Assembly (NCBI GenBank): GCA_052034685.1 | Contig: JBPOIH010000011.1 | Location: 44,016-108,015 of the forward strand | Direction of reading: 5' to 3' | Source of the DNA: CAYUUR01 sp052034685 | Lineage (GTDB): Bacteria > Patescibacteriota > Saccharimonadia > Saccharimonadales > CAYUUR01 | DNA length: 64,000 bases | Part shown: piece after piece, positions 1 through 8,217 of the stretch | Position numbering within the stretch: position 1 is the stretch's first letter | Layout: each line of letters opens with the position of its first letter | Program-made: the position numbers and the translations under genes | The notes under the pieces: model-generated | Told to the model about the DNA's origin: nothing | Seen by the model: only the letters and a program-made list of their open reading frames with translations | The model's database searches: none

Positions 1-15
1 AAGTTGCGTGGAAAC

Positions 16-837
16 TTAGTTCTCGTTTTCTACTTCCTGCTCGTCTTCTGACTCTTCATCCTTGTCATCGTCCTGGTCGTCATCGACATCGTCATTGTCA
101 TCGTCTTTGTCTACGCTGCCACTCACTCCGTCATTGTCATCATCGTTGTCTTCGGCGTCTTTCCGGCCGTCATTGTCATCATCGTTGTCTTTGACGTTTG
201 GTTGTCCGTCATCATCGTTGTCATCGTCGTTTCTGCGTTCTGCACGTTTCTTTTCTTCTTTGCCGTCTTTTGTCTTTACTTCCATGATAGAGCCATTATT
301 TGCGTCAACTTCAACGAGCCCTTCATCAACAAACTTTACCCGGTAAACGAGCGTTCCGTCTTCTGTTTCGACTTCTATCTCTTTTATTGCAACCCCTGGA
401 TGTTCTTTTTTAGCAATTTCAACCGCGCTCGAAAGTGACACTTTGGCAGTCAGGTTGCCCGGCAGACTATCGTCGTCCTTGCTGTCGTCATCAGAGATTG
501 CAATTTGCTCACCACTTGTTGCATTGTAGGTAATTTGCTTGCCATTTGATAGGTGGACTACATATACGAGCACACCGTCCTCAGTCTTCAACTCGATCCC
601 TTTAGTAGTAAGTGTCGAGTCGTCTTTCTTTGCAATCTCTTCGATTTTATCAAGCGCTAGAACGCTGCCTAAGTCGTTCGGGATTGTGGTTGCAAGAGGT
701 GTGCTTGACTCTGTCGTTACAGAGCTCTTGGTGTCTTGCTTACCAACGACGTAGTAGCCCACGCCACCAAGTGCAGCCAGTACTAAGACTACGATGACGC
801 TCTCTACTGCGGTAAAACCTTTTGCATTCAATTTCAT
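16..837 (-). CDS. Pilin-like secreted protein with two PepSY-type repeats and acidic tail
   Basis: 273 residues. The N-terminus has a type III (prepilin) signal: basic MKLNAKG, cleavage expected after Gly7, then FTAVESVIVVLVLAALGG, a hydrophobic helix with Glu at mature position 5 as in type IV pilins. Residues about 60-195 hold two related units resembling PepSY domains (LVYVVHLSNGKQITYNATSG and LVYRVKFVDEGLVEVDANNG). Residues about 205-273 are almost entirely Asp/Asn/Lys/Glu with DDDNDG-type repeats, like calcium-binding thrombospondin type-3 repeats. An AAAGGAATCAAA ribosome site precedes the ATG. I infer a minor pilin or surface-anchored sensor that is exported by the pilus machinery and may bind calcium. 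The joining of pilin leader, PepSY units and acidic tail is unusual; the function is not known. Confidence 0.8.
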   Translation of the reverse strand: MKLNAKGFTAVESVIVVLVLAALGGVGYYVVGKQDTKSSVTTESSTPLATTIPNDLGSVLALDKIEEIAKKDDSTLTTKGIELKTEDGVLVYVVHLSNGKQITYNATSGEQIAISDDDSKDDDSLPGNLTAKVSLSSAVEIAKKEHPGVAIKEIEVETEDGTLVYRVKFVDEGLVEVDANNGSIMEVKTKDGKEEKKRAERRNDDDNDDDGQPNVKDNDDDNDGRKDAEDNDDDNDGVSGSVDKDDDNDDVDDDQDDDKDEESEDEQEVENEN

Positions 838-904
838 TTTGATTCCTTTTGTTTTAGCTATTTTCTTATACCTATTATGCTTAATGTCTCCGCAAGATCA
901 ATAG

Positions 905-1060
905 GAAAGTATTTGCAAATTCAAGGCTGCCGAGGCTTGCTACACATCTACTGAGCAGATTAACTTACAAGACCTGCAACGTTGGCTTGAAAAGTCAGTC
1001 AAAATCCAGTGGGACTACAAAAACATCGTTAAACGTCGTGGTGAACTTATTCGTCTATAG
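905..1060 (+). pseudogene. Possible C-terminal remnant of a lost gene
   Basis: After a TAG at 902-904 an open frame without a good start codon runs to TAG at 1058-1060. It encodes a protein-like peptide ending LEKSVKIQWDYKNIVKRRGE plus four residues. The residue mix looks coding, but there is no ATG or GTG with a ribosome site. I read it as the decayed tail of a gene in a 270-base gap; the family is not recognised. Confidence 0.3.
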
Positions 1061-1111
1061 CAAGGCGCGAGCTTAGTCTAGTCACTAATAGATAGTTGCT
1101 ATACTTATTAC

Positions 1112-1360
1112 ATGGCTTTTAATCATTACGCCAAGATAAAACGTATTTTAGAGCAGCAGCCCGACGGCTGGGTGATTCGGAGGATTAACGAGCCGACCAG
1201 TGCCCAGAATTTCAAAGGCGAGACAACACACTTCACCCATTATTACCGGATTTATTCTCATGCTGGCGAGCCTGTCAAGTATTGCAAGTTCCAACAAATC
1301 GAACGCTTGGCGGATATCTTAAAGCTACCAGTTGAAGCGTTGCCAATAATTGAAACATAG
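1112..1360 (+). CDS. Small hypothetical protein, 82 aa
   Basis: Not recognised. It is a soluble, aromatic- and basic-rich protein (MAFNHYAKIKRILEQQPDGW at the start, LKLPVEALPII near the end) with no membrane segment. The start is supported by an extended -10 box TTGCTATACT (TATACT at 1100-1105) placed so that transcription would begin at or next to the ATG, giving a leaderless mRNA. No neighbour suggests a role. Confidence 0.6.
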   Translation: MAFNHYAKIKRILEQQPDGWVIRRINEPTSAQNFKGETTHFTHYYRIYSHAGEPVKYCKFQQIERLADILKLPVEALPIIET

Positions 1361-1402
1361 GCCACGGTTGGCCTGGTGTCATGGCTGCGGTAGTATATGT
1401 TT

Positions 1403-1717
1403 ATGAAAAAAATCACTCTCCCTGCTGGTGCCGCGCACGAAATGCCTGCTGATCTAGAGAAGTCTTTGCTGGCAAACCCCAAGGCGCTTGCAGCGTGGCG
1501 AGACAAGATTACGCCGATTGCTCGTAACGAGTGGATTTGCTGGACGGTCACAGTGAAGCAGCAAAAAACCCGAGACGAGCACGTCAAGCGTGCGGTAGAA
1601 GAACTGGCTGAAGGCCAACGCCGCCCCTGCTGCTGGATCGGGTGTATCCACCGCACCGACAAAGCCATGAGTCCTTCAGTACAAGGCATCCTCGCTAAGA
1701 GAACAACGCCAAAATAA
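1403..1717 (+). CDS. YdeI/OmdA (OmpD-associated) family protein
   Basis: 105 residues from the second ATG (1403); an ATG two codons earlier is also in frame. The central part, with WRDKITPIARNEWICWTVTV, then KTRDEHVKRAVEELAEG and the closing PCC, matches the bacteriocin-protection YdeI/OmdA domain in my memory of the family: L-T-P-x-A-R-x-E followed by a helix with TR..H...A.E.L..G.R.PC. These proteins are cytosolic and of unclear biochemical role; links to envelope stress and bacteriocin resistance have been reported. Length is short but normal for single-domain members. It is followed closely by the convergent 2H phosphoesterase gene. Confidence 0.65.
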   Translation: MKKITLPAGAAHEMPADLEKSLLANPKALAAWRDKITPIARNEWICWTVTVKQQKTRDEHVKRAVEELAEGQRRPCCWIGCIHRTDKAMSPSVQGILAKRTTPK

Positions 1718-1734
1718 CGAAAATCATTACTGTA

Positions 1735-2256
1735 CTATGCGAGAGTTACGGACGAATAGTTATCGACTTTGCTTCCGTCATACTGCACGATGCTTATTTC
1801 ATGAGCCCGGCCTTGTATTGAGACGTTTTCTCTGTTCAGTTTTTCTACTAATGCCTCCATGTCGGCTTGCGTACCCGTTCCGATTCCCAGATGAGGAATG
1901 AACGGGATGTCGTGGCGTAATTCGCTTGCTAGTACGCCAGTATATAAAGCATCGTGGATGATATTTATATCATCATGGCCGATAGATGGCACAAGAAATG
2001 CGTGGAAAAACTCTCCATCGTCATTTTCTACTACCTTTGTGCCGTCAAAAACCAGGTCAAATGCTTTGGTGTCTCGGAGCGTATTTTGTACGTGCGCAAC
2101 AAGCTCGTCCGCGCTGATCTTTTCAGTGCCAAAGACCAACGTAATGTGTGGTTCAACCACATCAAAATAGTGCGTGTCATGCTCTTTGCGGATACGCTGG
2201 ATTGCAGCTAAGTCTTCTGCGCTTAACTGTGGATATATAAGAGCTAAGCTTGCCAT
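1735..2256 (-). CDS. 2H phosphoesterase / 2-prime,5-prime RNA ligase-like protein
   Basis: 173 residues. It has the two-histidine layout of the LigT/2H superfamily: HITLVF at about residues 38-43 (H-x-T) and HLGIGT at about 121-126. The second motif reads H-L-G where most members have H-x-T/S, so activity may be changed or lost. Members act on 2-prime,5-prime or cyclic phosphodiester bonds in RNA or nucleotides. The ATG follows a TAAGAT -10-like box by six bases, suggesting a leaderless transcript. It stands 17 bases upstream of nothing obvious in its own direction; the next minus-strand gene (2274-2561) lies immediately before it and may share transcription. Confidence 0.65.
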   Translation of the reverse strand: MASLALIYPQLSAEDLAAIQRIRKEHDTHYFDVVEPHITLVFGTEKISADELVAHVQNTLRDTKAFDLVFDGTKVVENDDGEFFHAFLVPSIGHDDINIIHDALYTGVLASELRHDIPFIPHLGIGTGTQADMEALVEKLNRENVSIQGRAHEISIVQYDGSKVDNYSSVTLA

Positions 2257-2273
2257 AGACCCATCTTAACAAG

Positions 2274-2561
2274 TTACCGCGTAAGATGTCTATCAAGGAT
2301 ATCGTCTGCTACCGACTCGTTTTCGTCCCAAAGATAACGGGCATCCTCTGGCGTGATTCTGTTTGCATCGAGAGCACGACTAATTGCACGGAAGTTTCCA
2401 TTGTGCTGATGAAGGGCCTGCAGCGCAATATCAGTTAGGTCGTATTCGTCGCCTTCCCAACGCGCAAGCTCAATCAATCCTGATTCACCGAGCGGCTTAT
2501 ACGGGCCGTGGAATACACCCTCTTGTGGGTTTGCAGAAACTGCGGTTTCAATCGTTGTCAT
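2274..2561 (-). CDS. Hypothetical protein, 95 aa
   Basis: Not recognised. It starts with a strong ribosome site (AGAAGGAGAAGTT before ATG). The protein is soluble and acidic; residues about 40-75 (DLTDIALQALHQHNGNFRAI, then SRALDANRITPEDARY) look helical and could be a helix-turn-helix-like fold, which is only a guess. It ends 17 bases before the 2H phosphoesterase start, so the two are probably co-transcribed. Confidence 0.6.
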   Translation of the reverse strand: MTTIETAVSANPQEGVFHGPYKPLGESGLIELARWEGDEYDLTDIALQALHQHNGNFRAISRALDANRITPEDARYLWDENESVADDILDRHLTR

Positions 2562-2688
2562 AACTTCTCCTTCTAAACTTGATTATCCCATGTACTCAAA
2601 TATTTACAAACTGTTCTTCAGTGGTTGCATCTGGTAGAACAAGTTATCGACAATAGACAAGTGCACTACGCCCAGCAACGCGTGAATA

Positions 2689-3204
2689 CTAGTGGTTGAT
2701 GTAGATGACTATGTTATCGCCCAAGAAGTATTCAACTTCATGCCCCCTCGATGACGAACCGTTGGTGAAGTCCATTGTGTAGGCATCACCCGGTCCTTGT
2801 GTAATCTGTGTATGAGCGTTTTCAAGCTCAGGAATCGCAAATCTTACCTCTTTGAAGCCGGCTAGGGTTAATAGACTACGTGACCCGTTGATATAGTCTT
2901 GGTGCATTGCCAGTACAGCGTTTTCCCAGAGGTTCATGATAAATATGTCTGAATCGGGGCAGTCGACTCCCGCAAAGCGGAGTAATGCAGCACGACAAGA
3001 GTTGAATGCCGGAGTACTATCTAACTCGTTTTCTATCGCTCCTGGTCTCAATAGCCATATGCCGTTACGTAGCGTTATTGCTGCGCCTGCGTCGATTAGC
3101 TCAAGTACATTAACAGCACCAAGCGTTGCTGTCTCTTCGTCGATAATGTGTTCCTGTACAATCACATCGGGCAGGATTGTAACTTTTTCACTAGTGGCGT
3201 TCAT
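2689..3204 (-). CDS. Hypothetical protein, 171 aa
   Basis: Not recognised. I take the ATG at 3204 (MNATSEKVTILPD); an upstream in-frame ATG at 3240 would add 12 residues of poor quality. The protein is soluble, mixed alpha/beta, and rich in acidic residues, with no signal peptide. Composition resembles the other orphan cytosolic genes in this part of the window. No ribosome site is evident, so a leaderless transcript is possible. Confidence 0.5.
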   Translation of the reverse strand: MNATSEKVTILPDVIVQEHIIDEETATLGAVNVLELIDAGAAITLRNGIWLLRPGAIENELDSTPAFNSCRAALLRFAGVDCPDSDIFIMNLWENAVLAMHQDYINGSRSLLTLAGFKEVRFAIPELENAHTQITQGPGDAYTMDFTNGSSSRGHEVEYFLGDNIVIYINH

Positions 3205-3299
3205 GACACAAATAGTCTGACAGACGTCGCCAAAATGCAAGCATGACCATTATGAATTGGTAGTCGAGTCGTGTTAGTAGCTCGCCGCTAATCGGTTTC

Positions 3300-3536
3300 T
3301 TAACCGAGGGGATTGGTTTCGTCGTTGACTGCAGCGACAATTGCGTCCATGTAGGCGTCGACCGCATCATCAATCAGCACATCAAGCTCGAATTGTGCCA
3401 GGGCTTGTGTCTTTGCTTCCTCACTCAGATTACTTACCTTAAAGAACTCCATCAACATTTGCCTTCGTTCATCTAGCTTAAAACTGAGACTGGCGGGTAT
3501 TCGCTCTGGTGCTGGTTGAGATTCCGGGCTCGTCAT
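3300..3536 (-). CDS. Small hypothetical protein, 78 aa
   Basis: Not recognised. A longer reading from 3731 is open but runs back through a terminator hairpin and a neighbouring gene, so I take ATG 3536 (MTSPESQPAPERIPASLSFK). The upstream TGGTATCGT box ends eight bases before this ATG, again fitting leaderless transcription. Residues 20-50 are Glu/Leu/Lys-rich and probably helical; the tail is acidic. Confidence 0.5.
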   Translation of the reverse strand: MTSPESQPAPERIPASLSFKLDERRQMLMEFFKVSNLSEEAKTQALAQFELDVLIDDAVDAYMDAIVAAVNDETNPLG

Positions 3537-3591
3537 AACAGTTACGATACCATAAAATTTAAACGCGTAAATAGCCTCGCTACAATAAAAA

Positions 3592-3623
3592 CTAACAGAG
3601 CGCCGAATCTGGCGCTCTGTTAG
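3592..3623 (-). terminator. Rho-independent terminator
   Basis: A perfect 13-bp stem (CTAACAGAGCGCC with GGCGCTCTGTTAG, loop of six) followed on the minus strand by TTTTTATT. It sits 14 bases after the small interrupted gene at 3638-3796. Confidence 0.85.
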
Positions 3624-3637
3624 TTTAGCTCGTCGCT

Positions 3638-3796
3638 CTATATTTGAGCGATTATCCAGGCACAACCCGCGAGGCTGAGCAAGAATATGCTTAGTCCTAC
3701 TGGCGAACCCTAGCTGAACCATGAGCCCCATGAACGCCAGTGTTTTCTGGACTGTTCATACCAGCGCATTTCTTCTTCTTTTGTCATTTTTGACAT
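3638..3796 (-). pseudogene. Small membrane-protein gene interrupted by an in-frame TAG
   Basis: ATG at 3796 opens MSKMTKEEEMRWYEQSRKHW and continues to WGSWFS, then TAG at 3710-3712. In the same frame 23 more codons follow: GSPVGLSIFLLSLAGCAWII then AQI and TAG. The second part is a clean transmembrane helix, and a strong terminator sits right after it. Together they would form a 52-residue single-span protein with a charged cytosolic head. I infer a recent nonsense mutation; readthrough is the alternative. Confidence 0.55.
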
Positions 3797-3939
3797 AAGA
3801 TGACTCTTTTTTAGCTAATAGTAAGCCTCTATTATTGTGTTTGCCAGTGAATAGTTATTCTTTAGAGACAAAGGACGATCCGTTGCCTGGACCTATCAAC
3901 GCAATGATTACATCAGATGAGGCCACTCCACGTAGGAAA

Positions 3940-4476
3940 CTATTGCTGGCACAGTTCGGCGAGTTTGAGCGTCGTGTTGGCGTTACGAATAGTTATGGAT
4001 TGGTATGCTTTCGTGCCAACGATCTTGCTGTAGCGCGTGCGGCCAAACGTCTCGAGTGGTGCCGACCAGAAAATGATTGGATGGTGTGCCGCAACTTTTT
4101 CGTATTCTGGCTTTGCCTCGCCAACTTCGGCCATGATATCTGTCGCACTCTTTGGTGCAATCACGAATATTGCGTTATGTTTAGCGTTGCCATTGTTCCA
4201 CCACATCGGCGCACACTCCAATGCTGCCAGTAATTCTTCAGCAATGATAACCGAGCAAACCACCCGGAACCCGAACTGCTTTTCTATTGCTGTTTCGCAA
4301 GCTTCTACAAGCTTGGCGTTGCTGGTTTGCGTTGACTCAAAAATGACATTGCCTGAGTTAATGTAGGTCTGCACATTCTTAAAGCCAGCTCGTTCAAAAC
4401 AGCTTTTTAACTCAGGCATGGCCACCTTGTTGTTGCCGCCAACGTTGATCCCGCGCAACAGCGCAATACATTTCAT
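3940..4476 (-). CDS. DUF1697 family protein
   Basis: 178 residues from ATG 4476. The N-terminus MKCIALLRGINVGGNNKVAM and the following YINSGNVIFES are the hallmark of DUF1697, a ferredoxin-like-fold family of unknown function common in bacteria. A TATAAT box ends six bases before this ATG, so I prefer it over the upstream ATG at 4527. Length is typical of the family. It is transcribed alone. Confidence 0.85.
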   Translation of the reverse strand: MKCIALLRGINVGGNNKVAMPELKSCFERAGFKNVQTYINSGNVIFESTQTSNAKLVEACETAIEKQFGFRVVCSVIIAEELLAALECAPMWWNNGNAKHNAIFVIAPKSATDIMAEVGEAKPEYEKVAAHHPIIFWSAPLETFGRTRYSKIVGTKAYQSITIRNANTTLKLAELCQQ

Positions 4477-4718
4477 GCATATATTATACGAGACGATGCT
4501 ACTGTACTGAATTCTTTTCCATAACACTGCCGCACGCTCGGTCGCGTACTAACTGAAGCATCGGGCGTTTAGAGAAAGTTTACTCATTGTTCTGATGTCA
4601 CGGCACTATAGCAAAGCTCCAAACAGTCTGACTGTGATCCTGCGCAAATTCAATATGGTTGCTCGGCAGATAAATTGAGATTCATATATTTCGGTGCAGA
4701 ATGTATATAATAGTTCTA

Positions 4719-5210
4719 ATGGAAAAACTTCAAAAAGAATACTTACAGAGCGCAATGTTCGGGTTTAACGATGCTCTTGTGTCTACAACGGGTGTTATTG
4801 TTGGTATTAGCACGGGTACTGGGAATAAAAAGGTTGTAATCCTGGCGGGAGTCGTAACGATATTGGTTGAGGCGCTTTCAATGGGTTCCGGGCAATACCT
4901 GAGCTCTAAATCAGCACATCAGCTCGATGGAACCGATTCCTTCAGGATACCTTTGATCAGTGGTCTTGTGATGTTCGCTGCCTATTTCTTGGCTGGTCTT
5001 GTACCGCTTATGGCGATTATCTTATCACCAATGAGTTATGCCAGAAACGCCGCAATTGTTGCTGCACTCAGTTGCCTCTTGGTGCTTGGTTACGTCAAAG
5101 GAGAAATAGTAAAAGTTTCGCCTATAAGAAGCGCAGTAGAGGTCTTTGTAATCGGCGGCATTACCACTGGCATAGGTATTATTGCCGGTAAAATCTTTGC
5201 CATAAAATAA
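4719..5210 (+). CDS. VIT1/CCC1-family membrane transporter
   Basis: 163 residues from ATG 4719, seven bases after a TATAAT box (4706-4711). The opening EYLQSAMFGFNDALVSTTGV and the following GxxxG-rich helices match the VIT1/CCC1 family of iron/manganese transporters. About five hydrophobic segments are visible (about residues 18-34, 40-58, 78-98, 103-120, 135-160). The cytosolic Glu-rich metal-binding insert of plant VIT1 is absent, as in short bacterial forms. The likely role is divalent metal movement across the membrane; substrate is inferred. Confidence 0.75.
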   Translation: MEKLQKEYLQSAMFGFNDALVSTTGVIVGISTGTGNKKVVILAGVVTILVEALSMGSGQYLSSKSAHQLDGTDSFRIPLISGLVMFAAYFLAGLVPLMAIILSPMSYARNAAIVAALSCLLVLGYVKGEIVKVSPIRSAVEVFVIGGITTGIGIIAGKIFAIK

Positions 5211-5256
5211 CGCACACTGATGGAGTAAGGGTTAACCTATGGGCCAGTATTAAATA

Positions 5257-5372
5257 ATGAAACAGATGCAGTTTACGGTTGAGATTAGTGCTAGCAAACA
5301 AAAGGTCTGGGATACGTTTGGCAAGACAAAACCTTCCGCGATTGGGCTGGCTTGATTGATCCAGGCGCATAA
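5257..5372 (+). pseudogene. Truncated, frameshifted SRPBCC (AHSA1-like) gene
   Basis: ATG 5257 encodes MQFTVEISASKQKVWDTF, the usual N-terminus of SRPBCC/AHSA1 ligand-binding proteins. One frame then gives out, but the adjacent frame continues KTFRDWAGLIDPGA before TAA. Both pieces match the start of the family, so a single-base frameshift plus loss of the remaining ~100 residues explains it. Confidence 0.7.
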
Positions 5373-5392
5373 ATTTTCTCGTTAGGCGCGGT

Positions 5393-5902
5393 TCAGGCTT
5401 GTTCGCGAGCGATTGCGACTACTTGGCGCGCAACCACATTAGGGAGAGGCTCGGCGTCGACGATGTGAGTAGCGGTTTCTTCGTACCAAGGCAGACGTTC
5501 TTCGAAGAGTTCGCGAGCTTTTGTGACGTCACTAAAGAGCGGACGTTCACGCCCTGTGTCACGCATGACGCGTTCCTGAGCCACTTCAAATGGAGCGTTC
5601 AGCCAGACAACAGGAACTTCACTTTCCCGAAGAACTTGCCTGCCTAACTCAGTGCTCACGAAGCCTCCACCCGTTGAAAATACACCTGCGCCCTCGCCCA
5701 ATATTGTCTGAAGAGCTTTTGCTTCGGTCTCCCGGAACTTGGCCATGTCAGTTTTGACAAGCTCTGGTACATCAATCCCGGCTGCTTCCATCCATTCATC
5801 AGTATCTTTGTATGGAACACCTAGAGTTTCAGCGGATAATGAGCCGATGGTCGATTTGCCCATTCCCATGAATCCAGTCAGTATTACTCTTTCTCCAGTC
5901 AT
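5393..5902 (-). CDS. aroK: Shikimate kinase-like P-loop kinase
   Basis: 169 residues, full family length. Walker A is GFMGMGKST (residues 10-18). The shikimate-binding signature follows: KDTDEW with Asp near residue 34, FRETEA with Arg near 58, STGGGF near 78-83, and the lid GRERPL near 118-123. All classic residues are present, so it should phosphorylate shikimate or a close analogue with ATP in the cytosol. No other shikimate-pathway gene is in the window. In a reduced genome the substrate could differ. The ATG follows an AT-rich TGCTACTTT box; transcript probably leaderless. Confidence 0.8.
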   Translation of the reverse strand: MTGERVILTGFMGMGKSTIGSLSAETLGVPYKDTDEWMEAAGIDVPELVKTDMAKFRETEAKALQTILGEGAGVFSTGGGFVSTELGRQVLRESEVPVVWLNAPFEVAQERVMRDTGRERPLFSDVTKARELFEERLPWYEETATHIVDAEPLPNVVARQVVAIAREQA

Positions 5903-5990
5903 AATGGATTAAAAGTAGCACGTTTTATGGTGTAAGAAAATTGCTTGTGGTCGTTTTTCCACCGTCACTAGCAATATTGATTGTATGAAG

Positions 5991-6626
5991 TTATTCTTTA
6001 ACCGTGAGATCGTCGTGTGCTTCCGCAACTACGGTTAGAGCTTCCGCCAACTCTACGTACCCTACAAGCTCTGCTTGATCTGGAAAGGCAATATCATCAA
6101 AGTCAACCATGACTTCCCTGTGTCCTAGCCATCCCATCATATGTCCAAAGGCTTCCGAATAAACGCGGCCTTTAAACGAATCATAGACGTCTAAGTAGAG
6201 GCCTTCGGGTACTTCGTGTCGTCTAATATTAAATGGGCGGAATCGATGACGACGCTCCACTAATTCCAGGGTGCCTTCTTGTGTATAGTCTTCAGTTAAG
6301 ATTCCAACGGTTTCACCATCGGTATTTGCAGCAGGCAGAGTAAAGAGTGGTAATGAATCAAATCGACTCGGCTGATATCTCAGCAATCGGTCTCCTACTT
6401 GCATTTCTAGTGCAACACGTGTGATACAATCGTAACTTGTTGTTTTTAGTCCAGCGTGTATAAGCATGTCGTCTCCCCCGAGAGCAACTTGTCCCACTGG
6501 AGCAAATTCACTCTGTGTTGGGTCCACGCCAAGAATTCTATGCGCTACCTCGGGAGACAACGCAAGCATAGAGAAAGCGTCTCCACAGGCTTCAGAATAT
6601 GGCCCAAAAGCATGTATCTCTGACAT
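5991..6626 (-). CDS. Hypothetical protein, 211 aa
   Basis: Not recognised. I take ATG 6626 (MSEIHAFGPYSEACGDAFSM), which lies eight bases after a TTATCG box; an upstream ATG adds only eight residues. The protein is soluble and acidic with mixed alpha/beta character. It has no signal peptide and no evident catalytic motif. Confidence 0.55.
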   Translation of the reverse strand: MSEIHAFGPYSEACGDAFSMLALSPEVAHRILGVDPTQSEFAPVGQVALGGDDMLIHAGLKTTSYDCITRVALEMQVGDRLLRYQPSRFDSLPLFTLPAANTDGETVGILTEDYTQEGTLELVERRHRFRPFNIRRHEVPEGLYLDVYDSFKGRVYSEAFGHMMGWLGHREVMVDFDDIAFPDQAELVGYVELAEALTVVAEAHDDLTVKE

Positions 6627-6693
6627 GAGAATAACGATAACATAATGCACTGTAGCTGTAAAATAAAGCTATTTGGTGTAGTAGAAAAACTGG

Positions 6694-7200
6694 CTACTGC
6701 TTGTAACGTATGGCAGTAACTTTATGGCCTAAGTGGCGCTCAGTTTTTGTAACACCTCCTTCTTCATATCGGCGAGAATCAAAGACATACATACCAATTT
6801 TTGGCATTATGCTGGCTGGTTTACGCTTGATTATTCTATCTCCGCGGAATGTCGCTACCATTAACTGGTCAGACAGCGTAACTTCTTGAATGTCTGAAAT
6901 TACTTTGGCTTCACCGTCTGGTTGTTGTTCGATGACCTCAACCTTGGTTTGTTCTGTTGAGCTTCTCAGTAGGTATGCCGCAGCAATGGTGCCCATGTCT
7001 TTTGGGCCTACGTCAACAAAGACCGTTAGATCTTGTTTGGGCTGTTCTGTTGCAGAGGCAGTCTTGAATCTGGTTGTATACCCTTCTTCGTCATAAGCAT
7101 AGATCGATCCACGCGAAGTTGTGAACGAAACTACAGAATCCTGAGGCCGTAGCTCAGAGTCTGACGGGCCCGTTGCCTGCTCTTGAGTGTGTTCTGTCAT
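6694..7200 (-). CDS. Hypothetical protein, 168 aa
   Basis: Not recognised. Predicted beta-rich (for example SVVSFTTSRGSIYAYDEEGY and MVATFRGDRIIKRKP). The ATG directly follows TATGAT with six bases between, again the leaderless pattern. The N-terminal 20 residues are Thr/Glu/Gln-rich and probably disordered. Same strand as its neighbours on either side, but each has its own promoter-like box, so single-gene transcription is likely. Confidence 0.55.
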   Translation of the reverse strand: MTEHTQEQATGPSDSELRPQDSVVSFTTSRGSIYAYDEEGYTTRFKTASATEQPKQDLTVFVDVGPKDMGTIAAAYLLRSSTEQTKVEVIEQQPDGEAKVISDIQEVTLSDQLMVATFRGDRIIKRKPASIMPKIGMYVFDSRRYEEGGVTKTERHLGHKVTAIRYKQ

Positions 7201-7248
7201 GTATATATCATAGCAAGAACGAGCTTTTCTATATGTTGCAGATAAGTA

Positions 7249-8070
7249 TCAAACCTTTGGCTTCAAGTTCCCGTCGTTTTTGACGTTGACGAACTTCAAC
7301 GATACGAGCAGGAGTAGGATTGGTACATACAAACCAATCGCGCTTATTGCGGCAAACGCAGGTGCAATATCTGGATTTGAGCCAAGGTTTGCTTCACGGA
7401 TAAAGACCGAGAAGTCCCATAGTCCGTGCAGTACCATCGGCACCATCAGTAAACCAGACTTACGGAATATCAGATAAAAGATCGCGCCGGTAACTGTTGC
7501 AAAAGCAATCTGTTGTAGCGTAGGGGCTAGTGCCTGCCCCATAAAGAAGTTCGCACCGTGAAAGATACCAAAGCTCAATGCCACGACCAACATGACACGT
7601 AGTTCGCTCAGACCCGAACCTCGTGCGCCTCGCAGCACAATGCCTCGGAACAAAAGCTCTTCGTTATAACCCACCAGCGCCGTGCCAATAAAGATGTAGC
7701 TAATCATTTGCCCAACAGAACTGCCCAGCTGAGCTGATGCGAGATTAGAGATGATACCAATGGCCATTATGATCGCAAAAAGATTCATCCAGCTGTGGCC
7801 TTTGATCTTGTATGTATCGTGCCAAAGGTCCTTCCACCAGCCGCTCCATTTTGCAAATGCTGTGAGTAAGACTGAGCCTGCAACCATTGGCAACACCACT
7901 GCTTTTAGGAAGTTATCTGGGCTGTCGGTGATTGTCTCGTAGCCTACGCCGGATAGTTTCAGCGCTGCCGAAAAGAAAATTACATAGAAAACCGCAGCGA
8001 GCAGGCCGTTACGCAAACTCGGCTCTAACTTATATTCACCCGCTTTACGCACCGTATCAGCCTTTGTCAT
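7249..8070 (-). CDS. CPBP-family intramembrane metalloprotease
   Basis: 273 residues with about eight hydrophobic segments. The CPBP (Abi/Rce1) motifs are in order: NEELLFRG near residues 138-145 (EExxxR), FGIFHGANF near 165-173, and HGLWDF near 219-224. These place catalytic Glu and His residues in the membrane. Bacterial members act in prenyl-protein-like processing, bacteriocin self-immunity or peptide maturation. It is not near the peptide cluster at 15-22 kb. Immunity to a toxin or surface-protein processing are both plausible; neither is shown. Confidence 0.8.
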   Translation of the reverse strand: MTKADTVRKAGEYKLEPSLRNGLLAAVFYVIFFSAALKLSGVGYETITDSPDNFLKAVVLPMVAGSVLLTAFAKWSGWWKDLWHDTYKIKGHSWMNLFAIIMAIGIISNLASAQLGSSVGQMISYIFIGTALVGYNEELLFRGIVLRGARGSGLSELRVMLVVALSFGIFHGANFFMGQALAPTLQQIAFATVTGAIFYLIFRKSGLLMVPMVLHGLWDFSVFIREANLGSNPDIAPAFAAISAIGLYVPILLLLVSLKFVNVKNDGNLKPKV

Positions 8071-8217
8071 CAGACATCCCCCTTATGTATGATTTGAATT
8101 ATACTACGGGTATTGTTGTTTTGCTGAGCAAAACTTTCGACTAGCGTTCTTTTCTGCCTCGTTGCGAACTACATACCTATCCTATATGACAGGAACTAAT
8201 CTGTAGTGGAGACAAGC

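Noticed and set aside
62..438. Open frames on the plus strand opposite the pilin-like gene
   Set aside because: Ser/Leu-rich translations are the mirror image of the Asp-rich GAC/GAT repeats; no start signals.
1258..1689. A 143-codon minus-strand frame
   Set aside because: It spans two plus-strand genes in a shadow frame and has no start signal.
3835..4233. A 132-codon plus-strand frame
   Set aside because: Most of it lies opposite the well-supported DUF1697 gene and it lacks a ribosome site; the first 35 codons alone do not make a gene.
7249..8070. CPBP protease as part of the RiPP-like cluster
   Set aside because: It lies 6.7 kb away, outside the repeat-bracketed island, in its own transcription unit.
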